From NCBI GenBank assembly GCA_016777745.1, contig JADHQX010000025.1, forward strand, positions 1-13,151: a stretch of 13,151 nucleotides of DNA. The letters are read 5' to 3'. Below, piece by piece: positions 1-8,348 of this stretch. The notes below the pieces were generated by a model. That model was not told where the DNA came from. It ran no database searches and worked only from the letters and a program-made list of their open reading frames with translations. The stretch's first letter is position 1; each line of letters opens with the position of its first letter. Origin of the DNA: Candidatus Pelagibacterales bacterium. GTDB lineage: Bacteria > Pseudomonadota > Alphaproteobacteria > Pelagibacterales > AG-422-B15. The translations under genes and the position numbers were made by a program.

Positions 1-263
1 ATGAAATTGACGATCAAAAATTCAATTCAATTAATTTAGCTAAAAAATCAATTAATTACGGCGGACTTGCTCCTTCAGTTTTGAATTATACCAACGAATT
101 AATGGTTGATCTTTTTCTACAAAAAAAAATATTATTTACCGATATAGTTATCAACAATGAAAAACTTCTAAATCAATTTATTACTGAAGGAAACAATAAA
201 ATTGACTTGAATATAGATAATATTAAACAATCTTTTGCAATTATTGATGGGTATTTAGATTAA
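1..263 (+). CDS. dxr: 1-deoxy-D-xylulose 5-phosphate reductoisomerase, C-terminal fragment (start outside window)
   Basis: Dxr converts 1-deoxy-D-xylulose 5-phosphate to 2-C-methyl-D-erythritol 4-phosphate with NADPH, the committed step of the non-mevalonate isoprenoid pathway in the cytoplasm. The reading frame is open from the left edge (first whole codon at base 3) to TAA at 261-263 and gives the last 86 residues. They match the Dxr C-terminal domain: a helix followed by YGGLAPSVLNYTNELMVDLF (visible residues 19-38), then an I-x-FTDI segment at about 43-48 and a variable helical tail. The family's NAANE motif reads NYTNE here (28-32). The internal TTG at 81 is not a real start, because the homology begins upstream of it. 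The active-site and NADPH-binding regions lie outside the window. In alphaproteobacteria dxr normally precedes rseP and bamA, and here bamA follows after 63 nt. The identification rests on this short motif region and the context. Confidence 0.88.
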   Translation, partial: EIDDQKFNSINLAKKSINYGGLAPSVLNYTNELMVDLFLQKKILFTDIVINNEKLLNQFITEGNNKIDLNIDNIKQSFAIIDGYLD

Positions 264-326
264 GATAATCTGTCACTTAAGAAATTTTATAGATGATTAA
301 AGTATTAAAGTTATATATAAATAACT

Positions 327-2573
327 ATGGTTAAATTTATTAAATTCACTTTCATTTATCTATTTCTATCTTTTTCTGCGTTTGCAAATGAAGTTAACGA
401 TATTAAAGAAATAAAAATTGATGGGTTGCAAAGGATTAATTACGATACTGTACTCAGTTATGGAGAGGTTAATATTGAGGTTGATTATACCGAGTCTCTT
501 TCAAATAATATAATTAAAAAACTTTATGATACTCAATTATTCTCAGATATTTCAGTTAATTATATAGATAATATTTTAACTATTAATGTTAAAGAAAATC
601 CTACCATAAACCTTGTTCTATTTGAGGGCAATAAAACTAAAAAAGATGAGGATCTTATTGCAGAAATAAAATTAAAGGAACGATCTGTATTTTCCAGAAA
701 TAGAGTTAAAGAAGATGTTAAGCGAATACTTGAGCTATACCAAAGATCAGGAAGATTATCTGCTCAAGTTGATCCATCGGTTGAATTATTAGATAACAAT
801 AGAGTTAATTTAATTTTTAAAATTGATGAAGCTAAAGTATTGAGTGTTTCAAAGATTACAATAATTGGTAACAAGGTCTTTACAGATAAAGAAATTAAAA
901 AAGTAATGACTACGAAATCAAAATCTCTATTAAAATTTTGGTCTAAAGGTGGACAGTACGATCCCGATAGAATTGAATATGATAAACAGTTAATAAGTGA
1001 TTTTTATAATAAAAATGGTTATGTTAATTTTTTATTTACTTCATCAATAGCTCAGTTAGTTGACACTTCAAATAAATTTGAAATTATATTATCTGTATCA
1101 GAAGGTGAAAGGTTTAGTTTTGGAAAAATTAAAGTAATTACTCAACTCGATAAGCTTAATAAAGATGTCTTAAAAGCATCATTAGAACCTAACTCAGGCA
1201 ATATTTTTAATAGTGAAGTAATAAAAGAAAGTATTGAATACATCAAAAATTCTGCATCATCTTATGGATATACATTTATTGAAATTAATCCTGAAATAAT
1301 TGTTAATGATGACAGTAAGACAGTTGATGTGACATTTGATATAAACGAAGGACCAAAAGTCTATGTTAATAGAATTAACATAGAAGGTAACACTAGAACT
1401 ATTGATAAAGTTATTAGAAGAGAATTTACTTTTAGCGAAGGTGATGCTTACAATAAATTTTCAGTAAATTATTCAAAAGATAAAATTAAAGCCTTAAATT
1501 ATTTTGAAAGTGTTGAGTTAAACGAAGAAAGAGTAGAGTCTCTTGATAGAATTGATTTGAATTTAAATATTGTTGAAAAAAACACCGGTAGTGCGACTTT
1601 AGGTGCTGGTTACGGCTCAACAAATGGTTCTACTTTAACTGCTGGAATCACTGAGAGTAATTTTCTTGGAAAAGGACAAAAAGTAAAATTAAGTGCTAGT
1701 TTGGCTTCAACACAATCATTATATGATATTTCTATTACAGAACCATATTTTAACAATAAAGATTTATCCGTAAGAGCAGATTTATACAGTAAGTTTGATG
1801 ATCCTACCAATGTTAAATATGAAACTGAAACTGTTGGGTTAGGTTTATCTTTTGGATTTCCATTGTCTAATAGGAATAGAATAACAACTAAATACTCACT
1901 ACTTACATCAAAAACTAAAGCTGATACTGATGCTACTAGTTACGAACAATTACTGTCTGGCACGAATACAGTTTCAATCCTTGGATATGTATTAAGTTTG
2001 GACAAAAGAAATAGCCCATACAAACCTACTAATGGATCAATTTTTACTATTGAACAGAACATTGCTGGAATAGGTGGTACATCTAACTACGTTGAAAATA
2101 AGATTACATATAAAGTATATAAAAAACTAAGTGACTTGTTTACAGGCGCTATAAAGTCAGAATTGGGTGCAATAAATGGTTATGGTGGTAAGTATGCTCC
2201 TGTTGATTCACAGTTTAATATTGGTGGAAAAAACTTGCGTGGCTTTAAATATGGCAAGATTGGACCTCAATTAAATTCTTCATATACAGGTGGTAATTAC
2301 TACTATGTGATAACTACTGAAACAAATTTTGATTTACCTATTGATGAATTTGATATATCAAGTTCATTGTTTCTAGATGTTGGTAGCGTTTGGGGCTTAG
2401 ATGAAAGATATGGGTCAATTGATGATAGTCACAAGATAAGAGCTTCAATTGGATTAAATCTTAATTGGGATAGTGCCATTGGACCTATTAACTTTATCTT
2501 AGCTGAACCAGTAATGTCTGAAAATAACGATACAACAGATAAATTTTCTTTTGATATAGGATATAACTTTTAA
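327..2573 (+). CDS. bamA: Outer-membrane protein assembly factor BamA (Omp85 family)
   Basis: BamA is the central subunit of the BAM complex, which folds and inserts beta-barrel proteins into the outer membrane. The 748-residue protein has a Sec signal peptide (about 1-20, cleavage after AFA). Five POTRA domains follow at roughly 25-91, 92-170, 171-262, 263-345 and 346-417, with recognisable openings such as IKEIKIDGLQRI, ITIIGNKVF and INIEGNTRT. The 16-stranded barrel starts near 419 (NTGSATLGAGYGSTNG). It contains RNSPYKPTNG (561-570), the loop-6 signature LRGF (637-640, the family's (V/I)RGF) and a terminal aromatic residue (GYNF). Length is normal, slightly under the 810 of E. coli. The ATG at 327 is chosen because the signal peptide starts directly there. 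No Shine-Dalgarno sequence precedes it. skp begins on the base after its stop, so the two are probably co-translated. The usual upstream neighbour rseP is missing. Confidence 0.97.
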   Translation: MVKFIKFTFIYLFLSFSAFANEVNDIKEIKIDGLQRINYDTVLSYGEVNIEVDYTESLSNNIIKKLYDTQLFSDISVNYIDNILTINVKENPTINLVLFEGNKTKKDEDLIAEIKLKERSVFSRNRVKEDVKRILELYQRSGRLSAQVDPSVELLDNNRVNLIFKIDEAKVLSVSKITIIGNKVFTDKEIKKVMTTKSKSLLKFWSKGGQYDPDRIEYDKQLISDFYNKNGYVNFLFTSSIAQLVDTSNKFEIILSVSEGERFSFGKIKVITQLDKLNKDVLKASLEPNSGNIFNSEVIKESIEYIKNSASSYGYTFIEINPEIIVNDDSKTVDVTFDINEGPKVYVNRINIEGNTRTIDKVIRREFTFSEGDAYNKFSVNYSKDKIKALNYFESVELNEERVESLDRIDLNLNIVEKNTGSATLGAGYGSTNGSTLTAGITESNFLGKGQKVKLSASLASTQSLYDISITEPYFNNKDLSVRADLYSKFDDPTNVKYETETVGLGLSFGFPLSNRNRITTKYSLLTSKTKADTDATSYEQLLSGTNTVSILGYVLSLDKRNSPYKPTNGSIFTIEQNIAGIGGTSNYVENKITYKVYKKLSDLFTGAIKSELGAINGYGGKYAPVDSQFNIGGKNLRGFKYGKIGPQLNSSYTGGNYYYVITTETNFDLPIDEFDISSSLFLDVGSVWGLDERYGSIDDSHKIRASIGLNLNWDSAIGPINFILAEPVMSENNDTTDKFSFDIGYNF

Positions 2574-3137
2574 ATGAATAACATGATTAGTATAAATAAA
2601 AAAATTGTTGCAATAGTTTTTACCTTGGTCTTACTTTCAAGCTTTAATTCAATAGCTGAAACAAATTATCCAAATACATCTATTGCTGTAGTTGATTTAA
2701 ATTTGATTCTTTCCGATTCAAAAGCCGCAAAGAACGCAACAAAACAGTTTGAAGAAATTCAAAAATCGACTGAAGACAAAATTATAGCTTCTGATAAAAA
2801 AATGCTTGAAGATAGAAATAAACTTATTGAACAACAAAGTATTATTGCACCTGAGGCATTTGAATTAAAAGCAAAAGATTATGAAAATAAACTACAAGAT
2901 TATCAAGTTGATAAACAAAATAAACTTAGAAAACTTGAAGGGATTTTACAAAAAGCTAGAAATGAAATTCTTGAAAATGTTAAACCTATATTAGAAGACT
3001 TAAGTAAGGAATTGGGAGTAACTGTAATACTTGAAAAAAACTCTGTATTATTAAGTGCAAATAATATGGATATTACTGATGACGTTATAAAAAAACTTAA
3101 TAAAAAACTTCCTAAAATCAAAGTTACCTTAGACTAA
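2574..3137 (+). CDS. skp: Periplasmic chaperone Skp/OmpH
   Basis: Skp is a trimeric periplasmic chaperone that holds unfolded outer-membrane proteins and hands them to the BAM complex. This fits its position directly after bamA with no spacer. The 187-residue product has a signal peptide (about 1-28, cleavage after SIA). Next comes the short strand [17 protein letters not shown] (37-53) that opens the trimer body, then a long, highly charged coiled-coil (about 54-140) forming the tentacles. The C-terminal strand-helix [20 protein letters not shown] (151-170) closes the body. This layout is diagnostic of the OmpH family, although residue identity is low, as is usual. The second ATG at 2583 (residue 4) is an equally possible start, because the signal peptide works from either. 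An AGGA at 2558-2561 is 12 nt before the first ATG, which is far for a ribosome binding site. Confidence 0.92.
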   Translation: MNNMISINKKIVAIVFTLVLLSSFNSIAETNYPNTSIAVVDLNLILSDSKAAKNATKQFEEIQKSTEDKIIASDKKMLEDRNKLIEQQSIIAPEAFELKAKDYENKLQDYQVDKQNKLRKLEGILQKARNEILENVKPILEDLSKELGVTVILEKNSVLLSANNMDITDDVIKKLNKKLPKIKVTLD

Positions 3138-3147
3138 AATAATCTGG

Positions 3148-4116
3148 ATGACTTTTCATCATGTTAATTTAGACATTTCGATTAATGACATTGTTCATTT
3201 ATGTGGCTTTAAATTTACTGAAATTGATAAGCCAGTAAGGATACATTCATTTGTTAGACCTGATATTGCTTCTGAATTTGATATAACGTTTGTTAATAGC
3301 AGTAAATACTCAATAATTACAAAAGCAAAATTTATAATAACAAAAAAAAAATTAACAAATCTTTTTGATAATGATCAGACACTTTTAGTTAGTGAGAATA
3401 TTGATCGCGATATTGCAGTAATTTCAAATTTATTTTATAGAGATAAAAATAAAAAAGAAATTTCCAACCTATCAAAACCGATTATAGGTAAAGATTTAGA
3501 ATTATCTAATAATTCTATTATAGATAATGGTGCAATAATAGGTGATAATTTTTCAATAAATAACTTCAGCTCGATAGGCCATAATTGTTCTATTGGAAAT
3601 AACGTTAAAGTTGGTAAAAATGTATCTATTAGTAATTCAATAATAGGTGACAATGTTACAATTGGCGATGGAACTAAAATAGGTCAAAGTGGTTTTGGTT
3701 TCACATACGATGCAAATAATGACCCACTTAAAATATTTCATATTGGAAGAGTAATTATTCAAAATAATGTAAATATTAATAGTAATTGTACTATTGATAG
3801 GGGAAGTTTTAATGACACAGTTATAGGTGAGAATACGTTTATTGATAATTTAGTGCATATTGCTCATAATGTAACTATTGGTAACAATTGTATGATTGCC
3901 GGCCAGTGTGGATTTGCTGGCAGTGCTAAGATTGGTAATTTTGTTCAAATTGGTGGTCAAACTGGAATAGGCGGTCATATTAAGATTTCTGATTATGTTA
4001 AGATTGCAGCAAAATCTGGTGTCATAAGAGATATACCTAAAAATGAAACTGTAATGGGCTACCCTGCAATTAACCTAAACAAGTATCTTAAGAATTATAA
4101 AAAAAATATGATGTAG
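3148..4116 (+). CDS. lpxD: UDP-3-O-(3-hydroxyacyl)glucosamine N-acyltransferase LpxD
   Basis: LpxD adds the second, N-linked 3-hydroxyacyl chain from acyl-ACP to UDP-3-O-acyl-glucosamine in lipid A synthesis. The 322-residue protein has the N-terminal uridine-binding domain (about 1-100, with [11 protein letters not shown] at 44-54). A left-handed beta-helix of hexapeptide repeats follows (about 112-300, many I-G-x-N/D turns), then a short helical tail. Family signatures are IGQSGFGF (178-185), [13 protein letters not shown] (215-227) and HIAHN (237-241). H240 aligns with catalytic His239 of E. coli LpxD. GYPA (304-307) closes the helix. It starts 10 nt after skp and ends 2 nt before fabZ, which places it within the envelope operon. 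A run of ten A residues at 3342-3351 lies in the N-terminal coding region, but the frame stays intact. LpxA is the only close alternative, and that gene is present separately. Confidence 0.97.
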   Translation: MTFHHVNLDISINDIVHLCGFKFTEIDKPVRIHSFVRPDIASEFDITFVNSSKYSIITKAKFIITKKKLTNLFDNDQTLLVSENIDRDIAVISNLFYRDKNKKEISNLSKPIIGKDLELSNNSIIDNGAIIGDNFSINNFSSIGHNCSIGNNVKVGKNVSISNSIIGDNVTIGDGTKIGQSGFGFTYDANNDPLKIFHIGRVIIQNNVNINSNCTIDRGSFNDTVIGENTFIDNLVHIAHNVTIGNNCMIAGQCGFAGSAKIGNFVQIGGQTGIGGHIKISDYVKIAAKSGVIRDIPKNETVMGYPAINLNKYLKNYKKNMM

Positions 4117-4118
4117 TT

Positions 4119-4568
4119 ATGAAAAATGAAATTTTACTAAATGAAATTAAAGAATTAATACCTCATAGAGATCCTTTTCTATTTTTAGATAAATTGTTTA
4201 ATATAGAAAAATTAACTAGTGCAACTGGATATAAAATATTTACTGCTAATGAGCCTTTTTTTAAAGGACATTTTCCAGAAAAAGCTGTTGTTCCAGGTGT
4301 AATTTTAGTTGAAATGATGGCTCAAACTGCAGCAGCATTGATTGCTTATAGCATAAAAGATGAAACATTTGATAAAATTGTTTATCTGATGAATATCTCA
4401 GATACAAAATTTCGTAAACCTGTATTTCCTGGCGATGAAGTTTATGCTTATGTAAAAGCTTCTAGATCCAGAGGAAGAGTTTGGAAGTTTAATGGTATAG
4501 CTAGAGATAAGGTTGATAATATTATTGCTGAGTCAACTTGGAGCGCAACTATTATGGATAAAAATTAA
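4119..4568 (+). CDS. fabZ: 3-hydroxyacyl-[acyl-carrier-protein] dehydratase FabZ
   Basis: FabZ dehydrates (3R)-hydroxyacyl-ACP to trans-2-enoyl-ACP in type II fatty-acid elongation. It competes with LpxA and LpxD for hydroxyacyl-ACP, which explains its usual place between them. The 149-residue protein is a single hot-dog fold of normal length. Visible signatures are LIPHRDPFLFLDKL (13-26), then FFKGHFPEKAVVPGVILVEM (47-66). The catalytic pair is H51 in GHFP and E65 in VEMMAQ. Further motifs are KFRKPVFPGDEV (97-108) and the C-terminal strand AESTWSATI. The gene begins 2 nt after the lpxD stop, and its own stop overlaps the lpxA start (TAATG), so translation is probably coupled to both neighbours. 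The HFPEKAVVPGV motif with E65 favours FabZ over FabA. Confidence 0.97.
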   Translation: MKNEILLNEIKELIPHRDPFLFLDKLFNIEKLTSATGYKIFTANEPFFKGHFPEKAVVPGVILVEMMAQTAAALIAYSIKDETFDKIVYLMNISDTKFRKPVFPGDEVYAYVKASRSRGRVWKFNGIARDKVDNIIAESTWSATIMDKN

Positions 4569-5344
4569 TGTCTACTATTCACAATACAGCGATAATAGGA
4601 TCAGATGTAGTTATTGGTGAAAATGTTGCTATTGGAGCCTATTCAATTATTGAAGATGGTGTTAAAATTGCAAATAATAATATCATTAAGTCGTCTGTAT
4701 TTATTACAGGAAATACTGATATTGGCACCAGTAATATCTTTCATCCGTTTTGTTCAATTGGTTCAGCGCCCCAAGATTTAAAGTTTAAAAATGAGATTAC
4801 AAAATTATCAATTGGTAACAACAATATATTTAGAGAATATGCCAATATCAATGTAGGTACAGAAGGTGGTGGTGGAATTACATTGGTAGGAAATAACTCA
4901 TTATTTATGGTTGGAGCTCACATCGCACATGATTGCATTGTAGGAAATAATATAGTAATGGCAAATCAGGCAACTATAGCAGGACATGTTAGCGTTGATG
5001 ATAATGCTATATTAGGAGGTTTATCAGCTGTACATCAATTTTGCAGGATTGGAAAATTATCTATGATAGGGGGTATGAGTGCTGTTGAGCATGATGTAGT
5101 TCCCTATGGATTAGTAACGGGAAATAGAGCTCATTTGCTAGGCCTTAATATTGTGGGCTTAAGAAGAGCAAATTATACCAATGAGACTATAAAAGACCTT
5201 AAGATAATTTTTGAAAAGATATTTAATTCTAATGAAATTAAAACTGAATCAATTGCTAATAATAATACTAAGAACGAGCTAGCAAAAAATCTAGTTGATT
5301 TTATTCAAGCTGATAGTTCTCGTGGTTTATGTACCTTTAAATGA
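4568..5344 (+). CDS. lpxA: Acyl-ACP--UDP-N-acetylglucosamine O-acyltransferase LpxA
   Basis: LpxA carries out the first step of lipid A synthesis, moving a 3-hydroxyacyl chain from ACP to the 3-OH of UDP-GlcNAc. The 258-residue protein is a hexapeptide-repeat left-handed beta-helix (about 1-185) with a C-terminal helical domain. It aligns to E. coli LpxA with an offset of four residues. H121 in AHIAHDC (117-123) matches catalytic His125, and AGHVSVDDNAILGG with AVHQFCRIG follows. GNRAHLLGLNIVGLRR (185-200) is the characteristic post-helix segment, and SRGL near the end is also conserved. G169 corresponds to Gly173 of E. coli, the acyl-chain ruler that allows 14-carbon chains. This suggests, but does not prove, a long hydroxyacyl substrate. 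The start overlaps the fabZ stop by 1 nt, and the stop overlaps the lpxI start by 4 nt (ATGA). Confidence 0.97.
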   Translation: MSTIHNTAIIGSDVVIGENVAIGAYSIIEDGVKIANNNIIKSSVFITGNTDIGTSNIFHPFCSIGSAPQDLKFKNEITKLSIGNNNIFREYANINVGTEGGGGITLVGNNSLFMVGAHIAHDCIVGNNIVMANQATIAGHVSVDDNAILGGLSAVHQFCRIGKLSMIGGMSAVEHDVVPYGLVTGNRAHLLGLNIVGLRRANYTNETIKDLKIIFEKIFNSNEIKTESIANNNTKNELAKNLVDFIQADSSRGLCTFK

Positions 5345-6171
5345 AAAACCAATTAAATAACCTTGCTTTAATTGGTGGTGACAATGAGCTACCTTTATTT
5401 GCCTATAATTCAATTAAAGAGAAATATAAAAATTTTATTTATATAAACTTATCGGTTAATAATAAGAAAAAATTACTCAATAAAAAGAACGTTTATAATC
5501 TTAAATTATTTGAACTTGAGAAATGCATAGGTTTGCTTAATAGTAAAAAAATTAAGAATCTTTGCTTTCTTGGTAGTGTAAGTCGTCCTGATTTTTCTAA
5601 ATTAAAATTAGACAAGGTTCTAAGTAAGTATATTAATAATTTAATTAGCGCATCAAAAGAGGGTGATGGAAAAATTCTTTCTTCTGTTATAGATATTTTT
5701 AAAACAGAAGGATTTGTTACAAATTCATTCATTGATATTTTTCCAAGTGAATATCTTCTTGATAAATGTTATTTAGATATTAGCTCCAATGAAAAAAAAG
5801 ATGTTGATAAGGGCATTAATCTGCTCAACACATTAAGTAGTTATGATAATGCACAAGCATGTGTTATTTCTAATGGTTATATTCTTTCTATTGAAGCTGT
5901 TGAAGGAACTGACAAGATGTTATCACGAATTAAATCAATTAAGAAAAAAATCTCTAGAAATATTATAGAAGGTTGCTTAGTAAAGATTCCAAAAATACAG
6001 CAGGACCTTAAAATTGATCTACCAACTATTGGTGTTAACACTTTGGATCTTATGTTTAAGAATAAATTAAATATTTTAGCCGTTAGTAAGCTTTCAACAA
6101 TTGTAGTTGAAAAAGAAAAGTTTTATAAAGCTTTGGTAAAATACAATATTAAACTTTATTTTATTGATTAA
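5341..6171 (+). CDS. lpxI: UDP-2,3-diacylglucosamine pyrophosphatase LpxI (DUF1009)
   Basis: LpxI hydrolyses UDP-2,3-diacylglucosamine to lipid X and UMP. It is the alphaproteobacterial replacement for LpxH and was described in Caulobacter. The 276-residue protein opens with [20 protein letters not shown] (8-27). The N-terminal domain contains [11 protein letters not shown] (75-85) and EGDGKIL (107-113). The C-terminal catalytic domain has [15 protein letters not shown] (183-197) and, from 211, [20 protein letters not shown] followed by G-V-N-T (to 234), the strongest family signature. LpxI needs a divalent metal, in keeping with the conserved acidic residues, though I do not assign the catalytic one. 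Translation is coupled to lpxA through an ATGA overlap. lpxB, which uses lipid X and often follows lpxI, is not here. Instead the stop codon overlaps that of the converging gltA by 4 nt. Confidence 0.93.
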   Translation: MKNQLNNLALIGGDNELPLFAYNSIKEKYKNFIYINLSVNNKKKLLNKKNVYNLKLFELEKCIGLLNSKKIKNLCFLGSVSRPDFSKLKLDKVLSKYINNLISASKEGDGKILSSVIDIFKTEGFVTNSFIDIFPSEYLLDKCYLDISSNEKKDVDKGINLLNTLSSYDNAQACVISNGYILSIEAVEGTDKMLSRIKSIKKKISRNIIEGCLVKIPKIQQDLKIDLPTIGVNTLDLMFKNKLNILAVSKLSTIVVEKEKFYKALVKYNIKLYFID

Positions 6172-7493
6172 CGTGTATTTTTTGTAGATCTTTTTTTACC
6201 ATAAACAGTTTTTTTATTACCAGTGTATAACTGTCTTGGTCTGCCTATTCTTTGAACCGGGTCTTCAATCATCTCATGCCAGTGTGCTGTCCATCCTGAG
6301 CTTCTTGCAATTGCAAATATGACTGTGAACATTTCAGGTGGAAAACCCATAGCTCTTAATATAATTCCTGAATAAAAATCTACATTAGGGTAGAGTTTTT
6401 TTTCAATAAAATAATTATCTTTTAAAGCTATTTTTTCTAATTCCATAGCAACTTCTAAAATAGGATCATTTTTAACGCCTATGTGTTTAAGTACCTTACT
6501 ACATGTTTCTTTGAGTATTTTTGCCCGTGGATCATAATTCTTGTAGACCCTGTGTCCAAAGCCCATAAGTCTAAAGGGATCGTCTTTATCTTTTGCCTTT
6601 TTAATGTACATAGGTATGTTTTTTTTACTTCCAATGGTTTCGAGCATTTCTAATGCAGCTTGATTTGCTCCACCGTGAGCAGGTCCCCATAAAGATGCAA
6701 CGCCAGCAGCTACACATGCAAATGGATTTGCACCGGACGAACCGGCTAACCTTACAGTTGACGTCGATGCATTTTGCTCATGATCAGCATGTAGAATTAA
6801 AATTTTATCCATAGCTTCTGCCATTATTGGTGATATTTTATATTTTTCAGCGGGTACACTAAAGCACATGTTGAGAAAATTTTCTGCATAAGAAAGTGAA
6901 TTATTAGGTTGAACAAAAGGTTGTCCTATTGAATATTTGTAAGCCATTGCTCCAATAGTTGAGGCCTTAGCAATAATTCTTCTTGATGCAGTCATTCTTT
7001 GATGAGGATCATTTATATCTAGAGAATCTTGGTAAAAAGCAGATAATGCACCCATAACACCAACCATCATGGCCATTGGGTGAGCATCCCTTCTAAACCC
7101 ATTAAAGAATTTCAATAGTTGTTCATGTACCATTGTATGCTTTGATATTAATCGATAATATTTATTTAGTTGGTTTTTGTTTGGAAGATCTCCATATATC
7201 AATAAATTAGTAACTTCAATAAAATCACTATTTTTTGCAAGGTCCTCAATATCGTAACCTCTGTACCTCAATATACCCTTGTTTCCATCAATAAAAGTTA
7301 TATTAGACTGGCATGAGGCTGTTGAGGTAAAACCAGGATCATATGTAAAGTGATTACTTTCAGCATAAAGCTTAGTTATATCTATAACATCACTTCCCTC
7401 TGAAGCCTTATAGATAGGGAGTGTGTAAGTCTTATTGTTAATGATAATCTTTGCAGTATTAGAATTTTTTGGGGAAATATTTTTTTTTGTCAT
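6168..7493 (-). CDS. gltA: Type II citrate synthase
   Basis: Citrate synthase condenses acetyl-CoA with oxaloacetate, the entry step of the TCA cycle. The 441-residue protein is close in length to the bacterial hexameric type (E. coli 427). It has a beta-rich N-terminal segment (about 15-60, with [10 protein letters not shown]) typical of the type II enzymes. All catalytic residues are visible: H273 in [16 protein letters not shown]314 in [20 protein letters not shown] (310-329) and D372 in NVDFYSG. They correspond to His264, His305 and Asp362 of E. coli. [14 protein letters not shown] (235-248) and [15 protein letters not shown] (398-412) are further signatures. The C-terminal tail is lysine-rich. 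The start at 7493 fits the family N-terminus and has no Shine-Dalgarno sequence. The gene lies 67 nt downstream of lexA on the same strand, with no clear promoter or terminator between them. Its stop overlaps that of convergent lpxI. Confidence 0.98.
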   Translation of the reverse strand: MTKKNISPKNSNTAKIIINNKTYTLPIYKASEGSDVIDITKLYAESNHFTYDPGFTSTASCQSNITFIDGNKGILRYRGYDIEDLAKNSDFIEVTNLLIYGDLPNKNQLNKYYRLISKHTMVHEQLLKFFNGFRRDAHPMAMMVGVMGALSAFYQDSLDINDPHQRMTASRRIIAKASTIGAMAYKYSIGQPFVQPNNSLSYAENFLNMCFSVPAEKYKISPIMAEAMDKILILHADHEQNASTSTVRLAGSSGANPFACVAAGVASLWGPAHGGANQAALEMLETIGSKKNIPMYIKKAKDKDDPFRLMGFGHRVYKNYDPRAKILKETCSKVLKHIGVKNDPILEVAMELEKIALKDNYFIEKKLYPNVDFYSGIILRAMGFPPEMFTVIFAIARSSGWTAHWHEMIEDPVQRIGRPRQLYTGNKKTVYGKKRSTKNTR

Positions 7494-7560
7494 AATAAGC
7501 CATATAAATAGCTGATTTACATTAATATTAAAAGCTAATTTAGAAAAAAAGGGCTTAAAT

Positions 7561-8241
7561 CTAGTATTTTCTTAATAACCCAATTAATTTGCCTTGCACT
7601 TTGACTCTGTGCGGAGCTAAAATTCTAGTTTCATAAGCTGGATTAGCACTTTCAAGCGCTATACTTTGACCTTTTTTTCTTAATCTTTTTAATGTTGCCT
7701 CAGTATCGTCAATTAAAGCTACAATTATATCGCCACTATCAGCATAATTAGTTTTTTTAATTAATACAGTATCACCGTCAAAAATACCTTCATTAATCAT
7801 AGAGTCACCTTCAACATTTAAAGCGTAGCTTTCACCAATAGGCATCATATCTTTTGGTACATCAATTGTTTCATCGTTATGTTGTATAGCTTCAATTGGA
7901 GTACCAGCTGCAATTTTTCCATACAACGGCAGGGTAGAGACTTTGTGACTATCATCAGAATTAGAATTGCCATTAAATTTTCCAATAATAAGGTTGTTTT
8001 TGTCTTGATTTGATATGTCTATACTTGAAAAACTATCTTTTAAAACTTCAAGTGCTCTTGCTTTGTGAGCTAAACGCCTAACAAAACCTCTTTCCTCAAG
8101 GGCCAATATAAGTCTGTGAATTCCTGATTTTGACTTAAGGTTTAAAGCGGAACGCATTTCATCATATGATGGTGAAACACCATTACGGTTTTGTGATGTG
8201 CTTATATATGTAAGTAATTCTTTTTGTTTTTTTGTTAGCAT
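7561..8241 (-). CDS. lexA: SOS-response repressor LexA (alphaproteobacterial type)
   Basis: LexA represses DNA-damage genes and cleaves itself when stimulated by RecA filaments. The 226-residue protein has an N-terminal winged helix-turn-helix (1-66). The stretches [19 protein letters not shown] (23-41) and [19 protein letters not shown] (48-66) are of the alphaproteobacterial type, which recognises GTTC-N7-GTTC. A variable linker (about 67-102) leads to the S24 peptidase domain. The self-cleavage bond is A112-G113 in GKIAAGTP. Catalytic S147 lies in VEGDSM and catalytic K185 in ATLKRL, matching Ser119 and Lys156 of E. coli. The start [10 protein letters not shown] is canonical. Upstream are a matching promoter and SOS operator, so autorepression is expected. 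The moaC/moeA genes often found between trpC and lexA, and comEC and gltX often found between lexA and gltA, are absent. Confidence 0.98.
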   Translation of the reverse strand: MLTKKQKELLTYISTSQNRNGVSPSYDEMRSALNLKSKSGIHRLILALEERGFVRRLAHKARALEVLKDSFSSIDISNQDKNNLIIGKFNGNSNSDDSHKVSTLPLYGKIAAGTPIEAIQHNDETIDVPKDMMPIGESYALNVEGDSMINEGIFDGDTVLIKKTNYADSGDIIVALIDDTEATLKRLRKKGQSIALESANPAYETRILAPHRVKVQGKLIGLLRKY

Positions 8242-8270
8242 AATAATTAGTTTAAAATTAATTAACTAAC

Positions 8271-8285
8271 GTTCTACCAATGTTC
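8271..8285 (-). promoter_or_regulatory. LexA operator (SOS box) of lexA
   Basis: The + strand reads GTTC-TACCAAT-GTTC, a perfect match to the direct-repeat SOS box GTTC-N7-GTTC known for alphaproteobacterial LexA. It ends 30 nt upstream of the lexA start codon and overlaps the proposed -10 element. Binding here would block transcription of lexA itself. The match, its position and the type of LexA encoded next to it support one another. Binding itself is inferred. Confidence 0.9.
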
Positions 8286-8299
8286 GCTTTATGTTTCAA
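8271..8299 (-). promoter_or_regulatory. Putative sigma-70 promoter of lexA
   Basis: On the minus strand, TTGAAA (8299-8294, five of six matches to the -35 consensus) is followed after exactly 17 nt by TAGAAC (8276-8271, four of six matches to the -10 consensus). Transcription would begin near 8264 and leave a leader of about 20 nt. The SOS operator lies within this promoter. In such AT-rich DNA chance matches are common. A TATAAA at 8310-8305 is an alternative -10 but lacks a good -35. Confidence 0.5.
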
Positions 8300-8348
8300 T
8301 TGTTTTTATATTAATTTTTTCAATAACTTAGCTTTATATAGTGAGTCT

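Noticed and set aside
264..326. Possible promoter for bamA in the 63-nt gap after dxr (AT-rich stretch with TATATA).
   Set aside because: No -35 element at proper spacing and no sigma-E-like motif could be seen. TATATA is uninformative in this base composition.
3342..3351. Run of ten A residues in lpxD (and nine at 121-129 in dxr) that could cause polymerase slippage or mark a frameshift.
   Set aside because: The reading frames continue intact with good homology on both sides, and lysine codons AAA are frequent in this sequence. There is no evidence of programmed slippage.
6110..6157. Inverted repeat AAAGTTT (6117-6123) / AAACTTT (6151-6157) followed on the minus strand by a T-rich stretch, a possible gltA terminator.
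   Set aside because: The stem is almost all A-T with a long loop and lies inside lpxI. In DNA this AT-rich such repeats are expected by chance.
7494..7560. Possible gltA promoter or lexA terminator in the 67-nt gap.
   Set aside because: Only weak -10-like hexamers and a tiny CTAA-A-TTAG palindrome are present, not enough to call either.
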